Part shown: in pieces, positions 1 through 6,185 of the stretch | Numbering within the stretch: the first letter of the stretch is position 1 | How the letters are laid out: each line of letters starts with the position of its first letter | NCBI GenBank assembly: GCA_030017815.1 | Contig: JASEGX010000111.1 | Coordinates: 1-7,944 of the forward strand | DNA from: Thermodesulfobacteriota bacterium | GTDB taxonomy: Bacteria > Desulfobacterota > QYQD01 | Direction: 5' to 3' | DNA: 7,944 nt | Program-made: the position numbers and the translations under genes | Notes under the pieces: generated by a model | Databases searched by the model: none | The model's input: the letters and a program-made list of their open reading frames with translations, nothing else | Told to the model about the DNA's origin: nothing

Positions 1-1
1 T

Positions 2-130
2 AAAAATCTTAAACCAGAACCCCCAATAGCCTGCCTTTTAGCCGCCGGTAACAGTTCTGGATTGGATCAGAGAATGGCCTTACAATTTATCTTGACTAAG
101 GACAAGTTGAAGTTAGAGAATAGTAAATAA
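2..130 (+). CDS. Possible 3' end of an upstream gene (partial, unidentified)
   Basis: Frame 2 of the + strand is open from the window edge to a TAA at 128-130, giving 42 codons. The stop lies 14 nt before the wrbA start and just touches its Shine-Dalgarno sequence, which is the spacing expected inside an operon. The peptide contains the stretch LLAAGNSSGLDQRMALQFIL and ends in a lysine-rich tail. I do not recognise its family. An open frame of this length can occur by chance, and a promoter-like sequence at 92-121 lies inside it, so the call is tentative. If real, wrbA would be the distal gene of an operon that begins outside the window. Confidence 0.33.
   Translation, partial: KNLKPEPPIACLLAAGNSSGLDQRMALQFILTKDKLKLENSK
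92..121 (+). promoter_or_regulatory. Weak candidate sigma70 promoter for wrbA
   Basis: TTGACT at 92-97 is a good -35 match. GAGAAT at 116-121 is a mediocre -10 match, 18 nt further on. The position, about 25-50 nt before the wrbA start, is suitable. The competing reading is that this DNA is the coding end of an upstream gene. Confidence 0.3.
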
Positions 131-136
131 AGGAGG
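129..136 (+). promoter_or_regulatory. Ribosome binding site that sets the wrbA start
   Basis: AAAGGAGG is a near-perfect anti-16S match with an 8-nt spacer to the ATG at 145. An in-frame GTG at 136 overlaps the Shine-Dalgarno sequence itself and so cannot be the start. Confidence 0.85.
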
Positions 137-144
137 TGACAAAT

Positions 145-786
145 ATGGCAGGCGGAGACGTCAAAATTAATATTATTTTTTGGAGCATGTACGGCCACGT
201 GTACCGTCTGGCAGAGGCAGTTGCGGAAGGCGCCAGGGAAGTACCGGGCGCACAGGTCAACCTCTTTCAGGTTCCGGAGACGCTTTCTGATGAGATTCTG
301 GCCAAGATGGGCGCTGTCGAGGCCAAAGGGCAGTTCGCCCATCTGCCGGTAGCCACGGTGGAGAGTTTGGCCGAAGCAGATGCCGTTATTTTTGGTACGC
401 CCACGCGCTTTGGTATGATGTGCGCCCAGATGCGGGCCTTTCTCGATGCGACCGGCGGGTTATGGAGGAGAGGGGCCTTGATTGGGAAAGCAGGGAGTGT
501 ATTTACTTCCACGGCCACCCAGCACGGGGGCCAGGAGTCAACCATCCTTAGCTTCCATACCACACTCTTACATCACGGGATGATTATAGTGGGCGTGCCC
601 TACTCTGAAAAAGGACTGATGGTTGTTGATGAGGTATCCGGTGGCAGCCCTTACGGGGCCTCCACCATAGCCGGCCCGGAGGGGAGTCGCCATCCGACTG
701 AAAATGAACTGGCCATCGCCCGTTTTCAGGGCAAACACGTAACCGAGATCACAAGGTATCTGGTTTTGGGGAAGAAAAGTTTATGA
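145..786 (+). CDS. wrbA: WrbA-type NAD(P)H:quinone oxidoreductase (type IV)
   Basis: This encodes a 213-aa flavodoxin-fold protein of the WrbA family, a cytosolic tetrameric FMN enzyme that reduces quinones by two electrons with NAD(P)H and so avoids semiquinone radicals. The FMN-phosphate loop SMYGHVYRLAEA lies at residues 14-25. The family signature GTPTRFGMMCAQMRAFLD is at 84-101, followed by TSTATQHGGQES at 121-132 and HHGMIIVGVPYS at 143-154. Length matches the family norm of about 200 aa. The ATG at 145 is chosen because AAAGGAGG lies 8 nt upstream. There is no signal peptide or membrane segment. It lies 91 nt upstream of a ferritin-like/SOD cassette on the same strand, which fits an oxidative-stress role, though a promoter in the gap suggests partly separate transcription. 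Family assignment is secure; the preferred quinone is unknown. Confidence 0.95.
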   Translation: MAGGDVKINIIFWSMYGHVYRLAEAVAEGAREVPGAQVNLFQVPETLSDEILAKMGAVEAKGQFAHLPVATVESLAEADAVIFGTPTRFGMMCAQMRAFLDATGGLWRRGALIGKAGSVFTSTATQHGGQESTILSFHTTLLHHGMIIVGVPYSEKGLMVVDEVSGGSPYGASTIAGPEGSRHPTENELAIARFQGKHVTEITRYLVLGKKSL

Positions 787-803
787 GCGGGGATAAAAAG
801 GTC

Positions 804-834
804 TTGATCCTGCAAGTGGATAAGGTGCTACAAT
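804..834 (+). promoter_or_regulatory. Probable promoter of the ferritin-like/SOD cassette
   Basis: TACAAT at 829-834 is preceded by TGC at 826-828, forming an extended -10 element. TTGATC at 804-809 is a plausible -35 with a long 19-nt spacer, which an extended -10 can tolerate. It lies in the only gap (787-877) upstream of the cassette. I see no clear operator palindrome for a PerR- or Fur-type regulator. Confidence 0.5.
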
Positions 835-863
835 ATTAAGTACATAATTTATCACTGCAAACC

Positions 864-869
864 GGGAGG
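864..869 (+). promoter_or_regulatory. Ribosome binding site that sets the ferritin-like start
   Basis: GGGAGG has an 8-nt spacer to the ATG at 878. An in-frame GTG at 869-871 overlaps this sequence and is rejected as the start. Confidence 0.75.
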
Positions 870-877
870 TGAAACCC

Positions 878-1162
878 ATGTTATCAAAGATACCCATCAA
901 TCTGGATAAGGTAAAAGCAAAGGATCTGGACAAGGAGATACTGCGGGCGGCGATAATAGCGGAATTAGATGCCATAAATCTGTATGAACAGATGGCGGCG
1001 CTGACCCAGAACAAAAACCTTAAAAAGATACTTTTAGACGTAGCCAGAGAGGAAAAGACGCACGTGGGAGAGTTTCAGGCCCTGCTGTTAAAAGAAGATA
1101 AGGAGCAGGTAGAGGAACTGGAAGAGGGCAGAAAGGAAGTGGAGGAAGAACTGGCAAAATGA
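878..1162 (+). CDS. Encapsulin-type ferritin-like protein (half-ferritin)
   Basis: This encodes a 94-aa, almost wholly helical, charged protein with two predicted ferritin-like helices. Helix 1 carries AELDAINLYEQMA (28-40), with E29 and Y36-E37. Helix 2 carries LLDVAREEKTHVGEF (52-66), with the E59-x2-H62 pair. Single-pair-helix ferritins such as the encapsulated ferritin EncFtn build their ferroxidase centre across a dimer from one early Glu and this ExxH. From memory, the closest match is the ferritin-like N-terminal domain of the Pyrococcus furiosus encapsulin fusion. The expected role is Fe(II) oxidation and iron detoxification or storage. The C-terminus (80-94) is a Glu/Lys-rich helix without an obvious encapsulin-targeting peptide. 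It is the first gene of the cassette, 20 nt before the SOD start. A small rubrerythrin-family protein is the alternative name. Confidence 0.85.
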   Translation: MLSKIPINLDKVKAKDLDKEILRAAIIAELDAINLYEQMAALTQNKNLKKILLDVAREEKTHVGEFQALLLKEDKEQVEELEEGRKEVEEELAK

Positions 1163-1167
1163 GAGAT

Positions 1168-1176
1168 AAAGGAGGG
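1168..1176 (+). promoter_or_regulatory. Ribosome binding site that sets the SOD start
   Basis: AAAGGAGGG has a 6-nt spacer to the ATG at 1183. Two earlier in-frame ATGs exist. The one at 1159 precedes this site and overlaps the upstream stop, and the one at 1177 abuts the site directly, so neither is as likely. Confidence 0.75.
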
Positions 1177-1182
1177 ATGTCA

Positions 1183-1791
1183 ATGGAAACATCGAGATTA
1201 TATACCCTGCCGGAGCTGCCTTACGGATACAAGGACTTGGAACCGCACATATCAGAAGAACAACTAAGGATACACCACGACAAACACCATCTGGCCTACG
1301 TTAATGGCGCCAATGCCATACTGGAGAAGCTGGATAAGGCCCGCAAAGACGGCGCTGATCTGGATATGAAATCGACCCTAAAGGAACTGTCATTCCAAAT
1401 AGGCGGACATTTATTGCACTCGTTATTCTGGGGCAACCTGGCTCCGGCTGGTAAGGGTGGTGGAATGCCAGGAGGGACAATCGGCGATGTTATAGCAAAA
1501 GAATTCGGCAGCCCTGATCGGTTCAGGAAGGAGTTTACTCAAGCGGCTACAAGTGCAGAAGGCTCCGGGTGGGCGGCCCTGACCTTCTGCCGTAAGACCA
1601 ACAGGCCCATCATTATGCAGGTGGAAAAGCACAATATAAACGTTTATCCGATGTTTAAAATACTCATGGTTATTGATGTCTGGGAGCATGCGTATTACCT
1701 GGATTACAAAAACGAGAGGGCCAAATTTGTCGAGGCATTCTGGAACATTGTTAACTGGGAGGAGGTAAATAAGAGACTGGAGGGATTATGA
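1183..1791 (+). CDS. Fe/Mn-family superoxide dismutase
   Basis: This encodes a 202-aa cytosolic enzyme that disproportionates superoxide to O2 and H2O2. All four metal ligands are visible: H31 in HHDKHH, H79 in GGHLLHSLFW, and D165 and H169 in DVWEHAYYLDY. The gateway residues H35 and Y39 are also present. The N-terminal helical-hairpin domain spans about 1-90 and the C-terminal alpha/beta domain about 100-202. The second-sphere position that is Gln in classical FeSOD is Gly75, and the hydrogen-bonding residue on the C-terminal side appears to be His150 (QVEKHN), as in archaeal and cambialistic SODs, so metal use cannot be assigned as purely Fe or Mn. No signal peptide is seen. The gene lies 20 nt after the ferritin-like gene, and its stop overlaps the start of a zinc-ribbon gene, so the three are almost certainly co-transcribed. 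An extended start at 1159 is possible but less likely. Confidence 0.96.
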   Translation: METSRLYTLPELPYGYKDLEPHISEEQLRIHHDKHHLAYVNGANAILEKLDKARKDGADLDMKSTLKELSFQIGGHLLHSLFWGNLAPAGKGGGMPGGTIGDVIAKEFGSPDRFRKEFTQAATSAEGSGWAALTFCRKTNRPIIMQVEKHNINVYPMFKILMVIDVWEHAYYLDYKNERAKFVEAFWNIVNWEEVNKRLEGL

Positions 1792-1964
1792 AAGGAAGGG
1801 TATATACTGATGTTCAGGGGAACTTTGAAGTTCAGGAGCTTGAAGAGGGCATGTACATCGTTTGTCCTAACTGTGGCCATCTGAATACCTATAACGCAGA
1901 GAAGGCTCAGGATGGATTTTTCTACTGCGAAAATTGCGGGTTTCAACTGGTCGCTCCGGAATAA
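1788..1964 (+). CDS. Small four-cysteine zinc-ribbon/rubredoxin-like protein
   Basis: This is a 58-aa ORF whose ATG overlaps the SOD TGA (ATGA), indicating translational coupling. It has two metal-binding knuckles, CPNCGH (C26, C29) and CENCGF (C47, C50), separated by 17 residues, within a compact strand-rich protein. Four Cys in CxxCG pairs can bind Zn(II) as a zinc ribbon or Fe as in rubredoxin-type centres. The knuckle spacing is shorter than in classical rubredoxin, so zinc ribbon is the safer name. Coding use is supported by the intact frame, the coupling and the paired motifs. Its role is unknown. The link to SOD and ferritin suggests a metal-handling, redox-partner or regulatory function, but this is inference. 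It ends 5 bp before the convergent reductase gene. Confidence 0.8.
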   Translation: MKGRVYTDVQGNFEVQELEEGMYIVCPNCGHLNTYNAEKAQDGFFYCENCGFQLVAPE

Positions 1965-1969
1965 CGGAT

Positions 1970-2800
1970 TTACAGATCTGTCGGCATCTCTTTCATCTCC
2001 CGGTAGGTAAAGACCGGGCCGTCCACACAAGTCAGTTGGTGACCAATGCTGCAATGCCCGCATTTGCCTACCCCGCATTTCATATGTCTTTCCAGGGTGG
2101 AGATAATATCATCTTCGGAAAATCCCATCTTAAGAAGATCCATGACTACGAAGGAGATCATCACCGGTGGGCCGCAGATGATAGCCATGGTATCCTGACC
2201 GGAGAGGTCGGCCTTATTCCATAATGTAGTGACCGGGCCTACGCTCCCTCTCCACCCTGAATCCGGGCGATCTACGGTCACCAGGACTTTAGCGTCCCTT
2301 TCTTTGGGCCAGCGGGACAGTTCATGCTTGAAGGGGATATCGGATGGGGTTCTCGCTCCGTGCAGGATGGTAACCCGGCCGAATTCCGTTCTCTTATCCA
2401 CTACATAGTTAATCAGACTGCGCAAGGGAGCCAGCCCTATGCCTCCGGCCACAAATAACAGATTCTTCCCGATCAGCCTTTCCAGCGGAAAACTCCGGCC
2501 GTAAGGCCCTCGCACGCCGATCTCATTACCAACTTTGTGCTCATGTATCTTATTGGTTAAAGAGCCGACTTTTTTTATGCTTAACTGCAAATTTTCCAGT
2601 TGAGTAGGGGAAGAGCTTATGGATATCGGGACCTCACCGGCCTGAAAGACGGAGACCATCATGAACTGCCCGGGCCGGAAGGAAAAGGACTTTTTTAATT
2701 TCCTGTCTTTAAATGCCAGGGTAAAGGTCTTTATATCGCCGGTTTCTTCCTTTATGTCCTTAATAACGGCAAGCTGAGGGAGATAGATATTCTTGTTCAT
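1970..2800 (-). CDS. FAD/NAD(P)-binding reductase subunit with [2Fe-2S] cluster (sulfhydrogenase gamma/AsrB-like)
   Basis: This encodes a 276-aa ferredoxin-NADP+ reductase-fold subunit. The FAD-binding beta-barrel (about 6-105) contains RPGQFMMVS (42-50) and PISISSS (58-64), the family's variant of the RxYS flavin motif. RGPYG (97-101) follows. The nucleotide domain has VAGGIGLAPLRS (117-128) and ICGPPVM (208-214). The C-terminal [2Fe-2S] ligands are C242, C247, C250 and C258 (CGVGKCGHC plus LTC), the pattern of PyrK, sulfhydrogenase gamma and anaerobic sulfite reductase B. It should pass electrons between the beta-like subunit and NAD(P)+/H in the cytosol. It is the last gene of the fdhA operon, starting 21 nt after the beta-like stop behind a weak ribosome site. 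Context favours a formate dehydrogenase partner over sulfite reductase, since no siroheme AsrC gene is present. NAD versus NADP preference is not readable. Confidence 0.92.
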   Translation of the reverse strand: MNKNIYLPQLAVIKDIKEETGDIKTFTLAFKDRKLKKSFSFRPGQFMMVSVFQAGEVPISISSSPTQLENLQLSIKKVGSLTNKIHEHKVGNEIGVRGPYGRSFPLERLIGKNLLFVAGGIGLAPLRSLINYVVDKRTEFGRVTILHGARTPSDIPFKHELSRWPKERDAKVLVTVDRPDSGWRGSVGPVTTLWNKADLSGQDTMAIICGPPVMISFVVMDLLKMGFSEDDIISTLERHMKCGVGKCGHCSIGHQLTCVDGPVFTYREMKEMPTDL

Positions 2801-2821
2801 CTCTGTTGACCTACGAACTTC

Positions 2822-4081
2822 TTAGTCTTCTATATTTTCTGCCGTGCCGGGTATCTTCAGTTGGTAGCCAAGGGTCCTGGCAATCGCTTCCTTATTCACC
2901 ATGCCCATTTCCACCAATTGAGCACCTAGGGGCTTCCCGGTCGCGGCCTGTTTCTCTATTGCCAAATCCAAATCTTTCTGGCTGATAAGCCCGGCCTCAA
3001 GGAGCAGTTCACCTAGTCTCCGATGGGCGGGGGCAAGCACCCTCTCTTTCTGTTCACAGATCAGGCGGATGAAGCTGAGCATGTCTATACGGCCAAAACA
3101 GATGTCCGCGCAGCGGCCGCAGCCCACGCAACTGGGGATGTTATACTTCTGTTTGTCATAGAATAACTTGTGATAAAAGCGCCTTTTTATCCGCTGGGCC
3201 TTATCCTGACGCGGGTTGTATCCTCCGGCCAATCTGCTGAAGCCGGCAAAGGTGCAGGCATCCCAGGTTCTGAGGCGTTCCCCTTCTTTCTCGGAACTGG
3301 GGCTATCGAAGATATTGAAGCAGTAGCAGGTGGGACAGACATAGGCACAGCCCCCGCAGTTCTGACAGCGGTTGCCCATCTCTTCCCATATAGCCGGCGC
3401 AACTTCCTGGTTTATGAGTTTGTCTGTGGCAGCATCGAAATCGAGGCGGTGCCGGAATTTACCCTCCGATTCCAGGACTACCTCATATTGCTCGTCTATG
3501 TCCGTTTGCGTAGCCGGACGGAAAAAGTAAGACCATCCGGCCAGGAGTTCCCGGCCCCGCGGCCGGCCGGTCTCCACAAAGAATCTATCACCGAGATCCG
3601 TTAACTGGATATCATAGCCGTAAGTCAAAAAGGGGCCGCTTTGGGCGCTCTTGCAGAAGCAGTTTTCTCCGGGCTGGTTGCAGCCTAAGTTTATGAGGAT
3701 GGTATCCTTGCGCCGATCCAGGTAATATTTGTCCTTCAGGCCTTCCTGAAAGATCAGGTCGTAAAAGAGTATCCCCCGCGTGTCACAGGAGCGAAGGCCG
3801 AAAATGACCCGGGGCGTACTGTCTGCCGCATCTTTGAATGTATAACCGGATTTATCATAACGGTACGCAAAAAGTGTCTCCACTTGTGGCATGAAGAAAC
3901 GCTTGGGAGAGAGGATGGGTCGATTGGTCAGATCGATACGGACATCATCTACAGATGAAATAACCTCGAATAACGTATCCCCATAGGTATTCCGGACCGG
4001 CGCTATGAGTTCAAATCCCTTGGTTATCTTGCGCAGGAAGCTGTTCAGGTGTTCTTTGTACAGGATGAGTTTATCGGTCAT
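2822..4081 (-). CDS. Dicluster [4Fe-4S] electron-transfer subunit (sulfhydrogenase beta/AsrA-like) with C-terminal MshEN/GspE-N-like domain
   Basis: This encodes a 419-aa protein. Residues 1-230 form the sulfhydrogenase beta/AsrA N-terminal domain, with GLRSCDTRGILFYD (95-108), LGCNQPGENCFC (132-143) and GYDIQLTDLGDRF (155-167). Two [4Fe-4S] clusters follow: C239, C242, C245 and C249, then C318, C321, C324 and C328. It would wire FdhA to the FAD subunit. An extra C-terminal tail (about 354-411) has the repeat pattern of the MshEN/type II secretion ATPase N-terminal domain: RLGELL...Q (355-378), a 5-residue linker, then PLGAQL...Q (384-407). That domain binds cyclic-di-GMP in MshE-type ATPases. 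The first motif keeps the Arg and the second has Pro in its place. The core family is usually about 340-350 aa, so the tail is an addition. The start overlaps the fdhA stop. ATG at 4081 is preferred over the adjacent ATG at 4084 because of ribosome-site spacing. Confidence 0.9.
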   Translation of the reverse strand: MTDKLILYKEHLNSFLRKITKGFELIAPVRNTYGDTLFEVISSVDDVRIDLTNRPILSPKRFFMPQVETLFAYRYDKSGYTFKDAADSTPRVIFGLRSCDTRGILFYDLIFQEGLKDKYYLDRRKDTILINLGCNQPGENCFCKSAQSGPFLTYGYDIQLTDLGDRFFVETGRPRGRELLAGWSYFFRPATQTDIDEQYEVVLESEGKFRHRLDFDAATDKLINQEVAPAIWEEMGNRCQNCGGCAYVCPTCYCFNIFDSPSSEKEGERLRTWDACTFAGFSRLAGGYNPRQDKAQRIKRRFYHKLFYDKQKYNIPSCVGCGRCADICFGRIDMLSFIRLICEQKERVLAPAHRRLGELLLEAGLISQKDLDLAIEKQAATGKPLGAQLVEMGMVNKEAIARTLGYQLKIPGTAENIED

Positions 4082-6108
4082 CATTTCACCTTTTCCAGAC
4101 GCACGGCGCATATCTTCAGCTCCGGTATCCGGGCCTGGGGATCGACGGCATTGTTGGTCAATACATTGGCCGGGGCTTCCCGGAAGTGGAAGGGCATAAA
4201 GAGCATTTTACCGGGGAGGCCCTCGACTAATCTGGCCCTGGTAACTACCTCTCCGCGAGGCGAGATGACCTTGACCGGCTCTCCATTTATTATTCCCAAT
4301 GCCCGCGCATCCTCGGGGCTTATTTCTATAAACCCTTCCGGGCATTCTCGTTTCAGTATGGATATCCTTCTGGTCATACTGCCGGTATGCCAATGCTCAT
4401 AGACGCGTCCCGTCGTCAAGGCAAAGGGATATTCCTTATCAGGTGATTCGTCCGGCGGCCGGTAAGCGATACAGGAAAAAAGCCCCTTACCCCGCGCAAA
4501 TGATTTTTTGTGCAGATATGGCGTTCCGGGATGGTTGCGATCGGGACATGGCCATTGCAGACCCTGGACTGTCTCCAGCCGGTCATAATAAACGCCCCCG
4601 TAGATGGGGGTGAGCAAGGCGATTTCCTCCATGACCTCGGCCGGAGATTCGTAGTCCATGGGGAATCCCATGTGCCGGGCCAGCTCGATAATTATCTGCC
4701 AGTCCGGTTTAGATAGGTGGACGGGCGGGACGGCCTTCCGCATCCTCTGAATGCGCCGCTCCGTACTGGTTACCGTGCCATCTTTCTCGGCAAAGGCGGC
4801 GGCGGGCAGGACCACGTCTGCGACTTCCGCGGTTTCGGTAAGGAAGATATCCGCCACGGCCAGGAAATCCAGGTTTTCCAAGGAAGCCCTGACGTTTCTC
4901 ATATCCGGGTGACTTAACATGGAGTTTTCGCCCATGATAAACATGCCCTTTATGCTCCCTGTCTCATGGAGCATATCCACACTGCTTAAACCAGGTGGGG
5001 TAGGCAGATCGGTATTCCAGGCCTGTGAGAATTTATCCAGAACGGCCGGATCATCAACCCTCTGGTAGCCGCTTAACATTCCTGGAAGGGCGCCCATATC
5101 ACAGGCCCCCTGTACGTTGTTTTGTCCGCGCAAGGGGAATACACCGGTAATTTCCTGTTCTACGTGGCCGGTCATCATGGCCAGGTTGGCGATGGACTCC
5201 ACGTTGTCCGTGCCGGAAACATGCTGGGTAATCCCCATGGAATATATAATGATGGCCCTTTTGGCGCCGGCATATATTTTGGCGGCCTGTCTCAGGTCTT
5301 CCAGGGATATGCCGCTTATCGCCTCTACCTGGCCCAGGTCGAAACGGGAGAGGAATTTCCTGAATTCTGAGAAATTCTCCGTGCGCATCTTGATAAAAGA
5401 GTCATCTACCAGCCCCTCATCCAGGATGATTTTCATCATGCCGTTCAGCCATATTACGTCTGTACCCAGGCGGGGGCTTAGATAGATATGGGCAAATTTA
5501 CTGAGTTCGATGCGTCTGGGGTCTATGACGATCAGTTTGGCGCCCTTGTCCAGGGCCTCAAATATAAATCGGGCAATCTGCGGATGCTGTTCAGTGGTGT
5601 TAGAGCCGGTGACCAGGATGACCTCGGCCCCGGCCAGTTCAGAGATGGAGTTGGTCATAGCCCCGGAACCAAAGGCATTGGTCAACCCCAGGACGCTGGG
5701 AGAGTGGCAGAGGCGGGCGCAATGGTCGATGTTGTTGGTTTTCAGAATGGCGCGGCCGAGCTTCATTAAGAGATAATTCTCTTCATTGGTGCATTTGGCC
5801 GAGGAGAGTATGCCTATGGATTCGCCCCCATAATTTTTTTTAAGCCTGAGCAGCTCATGGGAGACACGTTTGAGTGCCTGGTCCCAGCCGGTCTTGACCA
5901 GTTTTCCATTTTTTCGGATCAATGGCTCGCGCAGCCGCTCCGCATGCCGGACGTGCTCTATACTGTTCCACCCCTTCACGCACAGGTTGCCGCGGGAGAT
6001 GGGGTGTTTTTTACTGGGAGTGACACCCACTATCCTCCCGTTCTCTACGTGCAGATATAATCCGCAGCCGCAGGCACAGAAAGGACAAGTGGTTAAGACG
6101 CTACGCAT
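4081..6108 (-). CDS. fdhA: Formate dehydrogenase catalytic subunit, cysteine type
   Basis: This encodes a 675-aa molybdopterin (Mo/W-bis-MGD) oxidoreductase that interconverts formate and CO2. The N-terminal [4Fe-4S] ligands are C8, C11, C15 and C43 (CPFCACGC, NLCVKG). The metal ligand is C134 followed by H135 (ARLCHSPSVLGL), in the place of the Sec-His pair of E. coli FdhH. Further family motifs are GSGAMTNSI (147-155), RGQNNVQGACDMG (327-339), TTGRVYEHWHTGSMTRR (565-581) and the C-terminal LTNNAVDP/ARIPELK (650-665), which are typical of true formate dehydrogenases. There is no Tat signal and no N-terminal ferredoxin extension, so it should be cytosolic and depend on separate electron-transfer subunits. 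GAGGAA lies 6 nt before the ATG. It is the first gene of the operon, and its stop overlaps the next start. No fdhD or pterin-synthesis gene is in the window. CO2 reduction in vivo is equally possible. Confidence 0.93.
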   Translation of the reverse strand: MRSVLTTCPFCACGCGLYLHVENGRIVGVTPSKKHPISRGNLCVKGWNSIEHVRHAERLREPLIRKNGKLVKTGWDQALKRVSHELLRLKKNYGGESIGILSSAKCTNEENYLLMKLGRAILKTNNIDHCARLCHSPSVLGLTNAFGSGAMTNSISELAGAEVILVTGSNTTEQHPQIARFIFEALDKGAKLIVIDPRRIELSKFAHIYLSPRLGTDVIWLNGMMKIILDEGLVDDSFIKMRTENFSEFRKFLSRFDLGQVEAISGISLEDLRQAAKIYAGAKRAIIIYSMGITQHVSGTDNVESIANLAMMTGHVEQEITGVFPLRGQNNVQGACDMGALPGMLSGYQRVDDPAVLDKFSQAWNTDLPTPPGLSSVDMLHETGSIKGMFIMGENSMLSHPDMRNVRASLENLDFLAVADIFLTETAEVADVVLPAAAFAEKDGTVTSTERRIQRMRKAVPPVHLSKPDWQIIIELARHMGFPMDYESPAEVMEEIALLTPIYGGVYYDRLETVQGLQWPCPDRNHPGTPYLHKKSFARGKGLFSCIAYRPPDESPDKEYPFALTTGRVYEHWHTGSMTRRISILKRECPEGFIEISPEDARALGIINGEPVKVISPRGEVVTRARLVEGLPGKMLFMPFHFREAPANVLTNNAVDPQARIPELKICAVRLEKVK
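4086..4092 (-). promoter_or_regulatory. Ribosome binding site inside the end of fdhA for the beta-like subunit
   Basis: AAGGTGA on the - strand lies within the last codons of fdhA. Its AGG core is 7 nt from the ATG at 4081 but only 4 nt from the ATG at 4084, favouring the second ATG of the ATGATGA overlap. Confidence 0.55.
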
Positions 6109-6114
6109 GGGTGA

Positions 6115-6120
6115 TTCCTC
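6115..6120 (-). promoter_or_regulatory. Ribosome binding site of fdhA
   Basis: GAGGAA on the - strand has a 6-nt spacer to the ATG at 6108. It confirms that the protein begins directly before the iron-sulfur motif, with no targeting peptide. Confidence 0.7.
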
Positions 6121-6185
6121 TACGGAAGGATTCTCAGTTATATATGTACTATCGGCAGGGGATGAGGCAGACTTAATCTTAAAAC

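Noticed and set aside
14..104. Fluoride- or cobalamin-type riboswitch ahead of wrbA
   Set aside because: Short GC-rich patches looked suggestive, but none of the conserved riboswitch motifs could be aligned in order.
1972..1981. ACAGATCTGT palindrome
   Set aside because: A 10-bp palindrome inside the 3' coding end of the reductase gene, without a T-tract or promoter context; likely chance.
1704..2078. 124-codon open frame on the - strand
   Set aside because: It is antisense to the end of the SOD and zinc-ribbon genes and out of frame with the reductase gene. It has no recognisable motif.
3170..3604. 144-codon open frame on the + strand
   Set aside because: It lies wholly inside the dicluster subunit gene, antisense to strongly conserved cysteine motifs; it is a shadow frame.
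1970..4081. Anaerobic sulfite reductase AsrA/AsrB as the function of the two smaller operon genes
   Set aside because: The families are related, but no siroheme-containing AsrC follows and both genes are tightly coupled to fdhA.
4049..4402. 117-codon open frame on the + strand
   Set aside because: It is antisense to the conserved C-terminus of FdhA and the start of the next subunit, with no ribosome site or motif.
5117..5485. 122-codon open frame on the + strand
   Set aside because: It is antisense to the core of fdhA; coding there is already explained by a conserved protein.
5703..5711. Possible selenocysteine in FdhA
   Set aside because: The codon at the metal-ligand position (residue 134) is TGC for Cys, not TGA, and the frame is uninterrupted.
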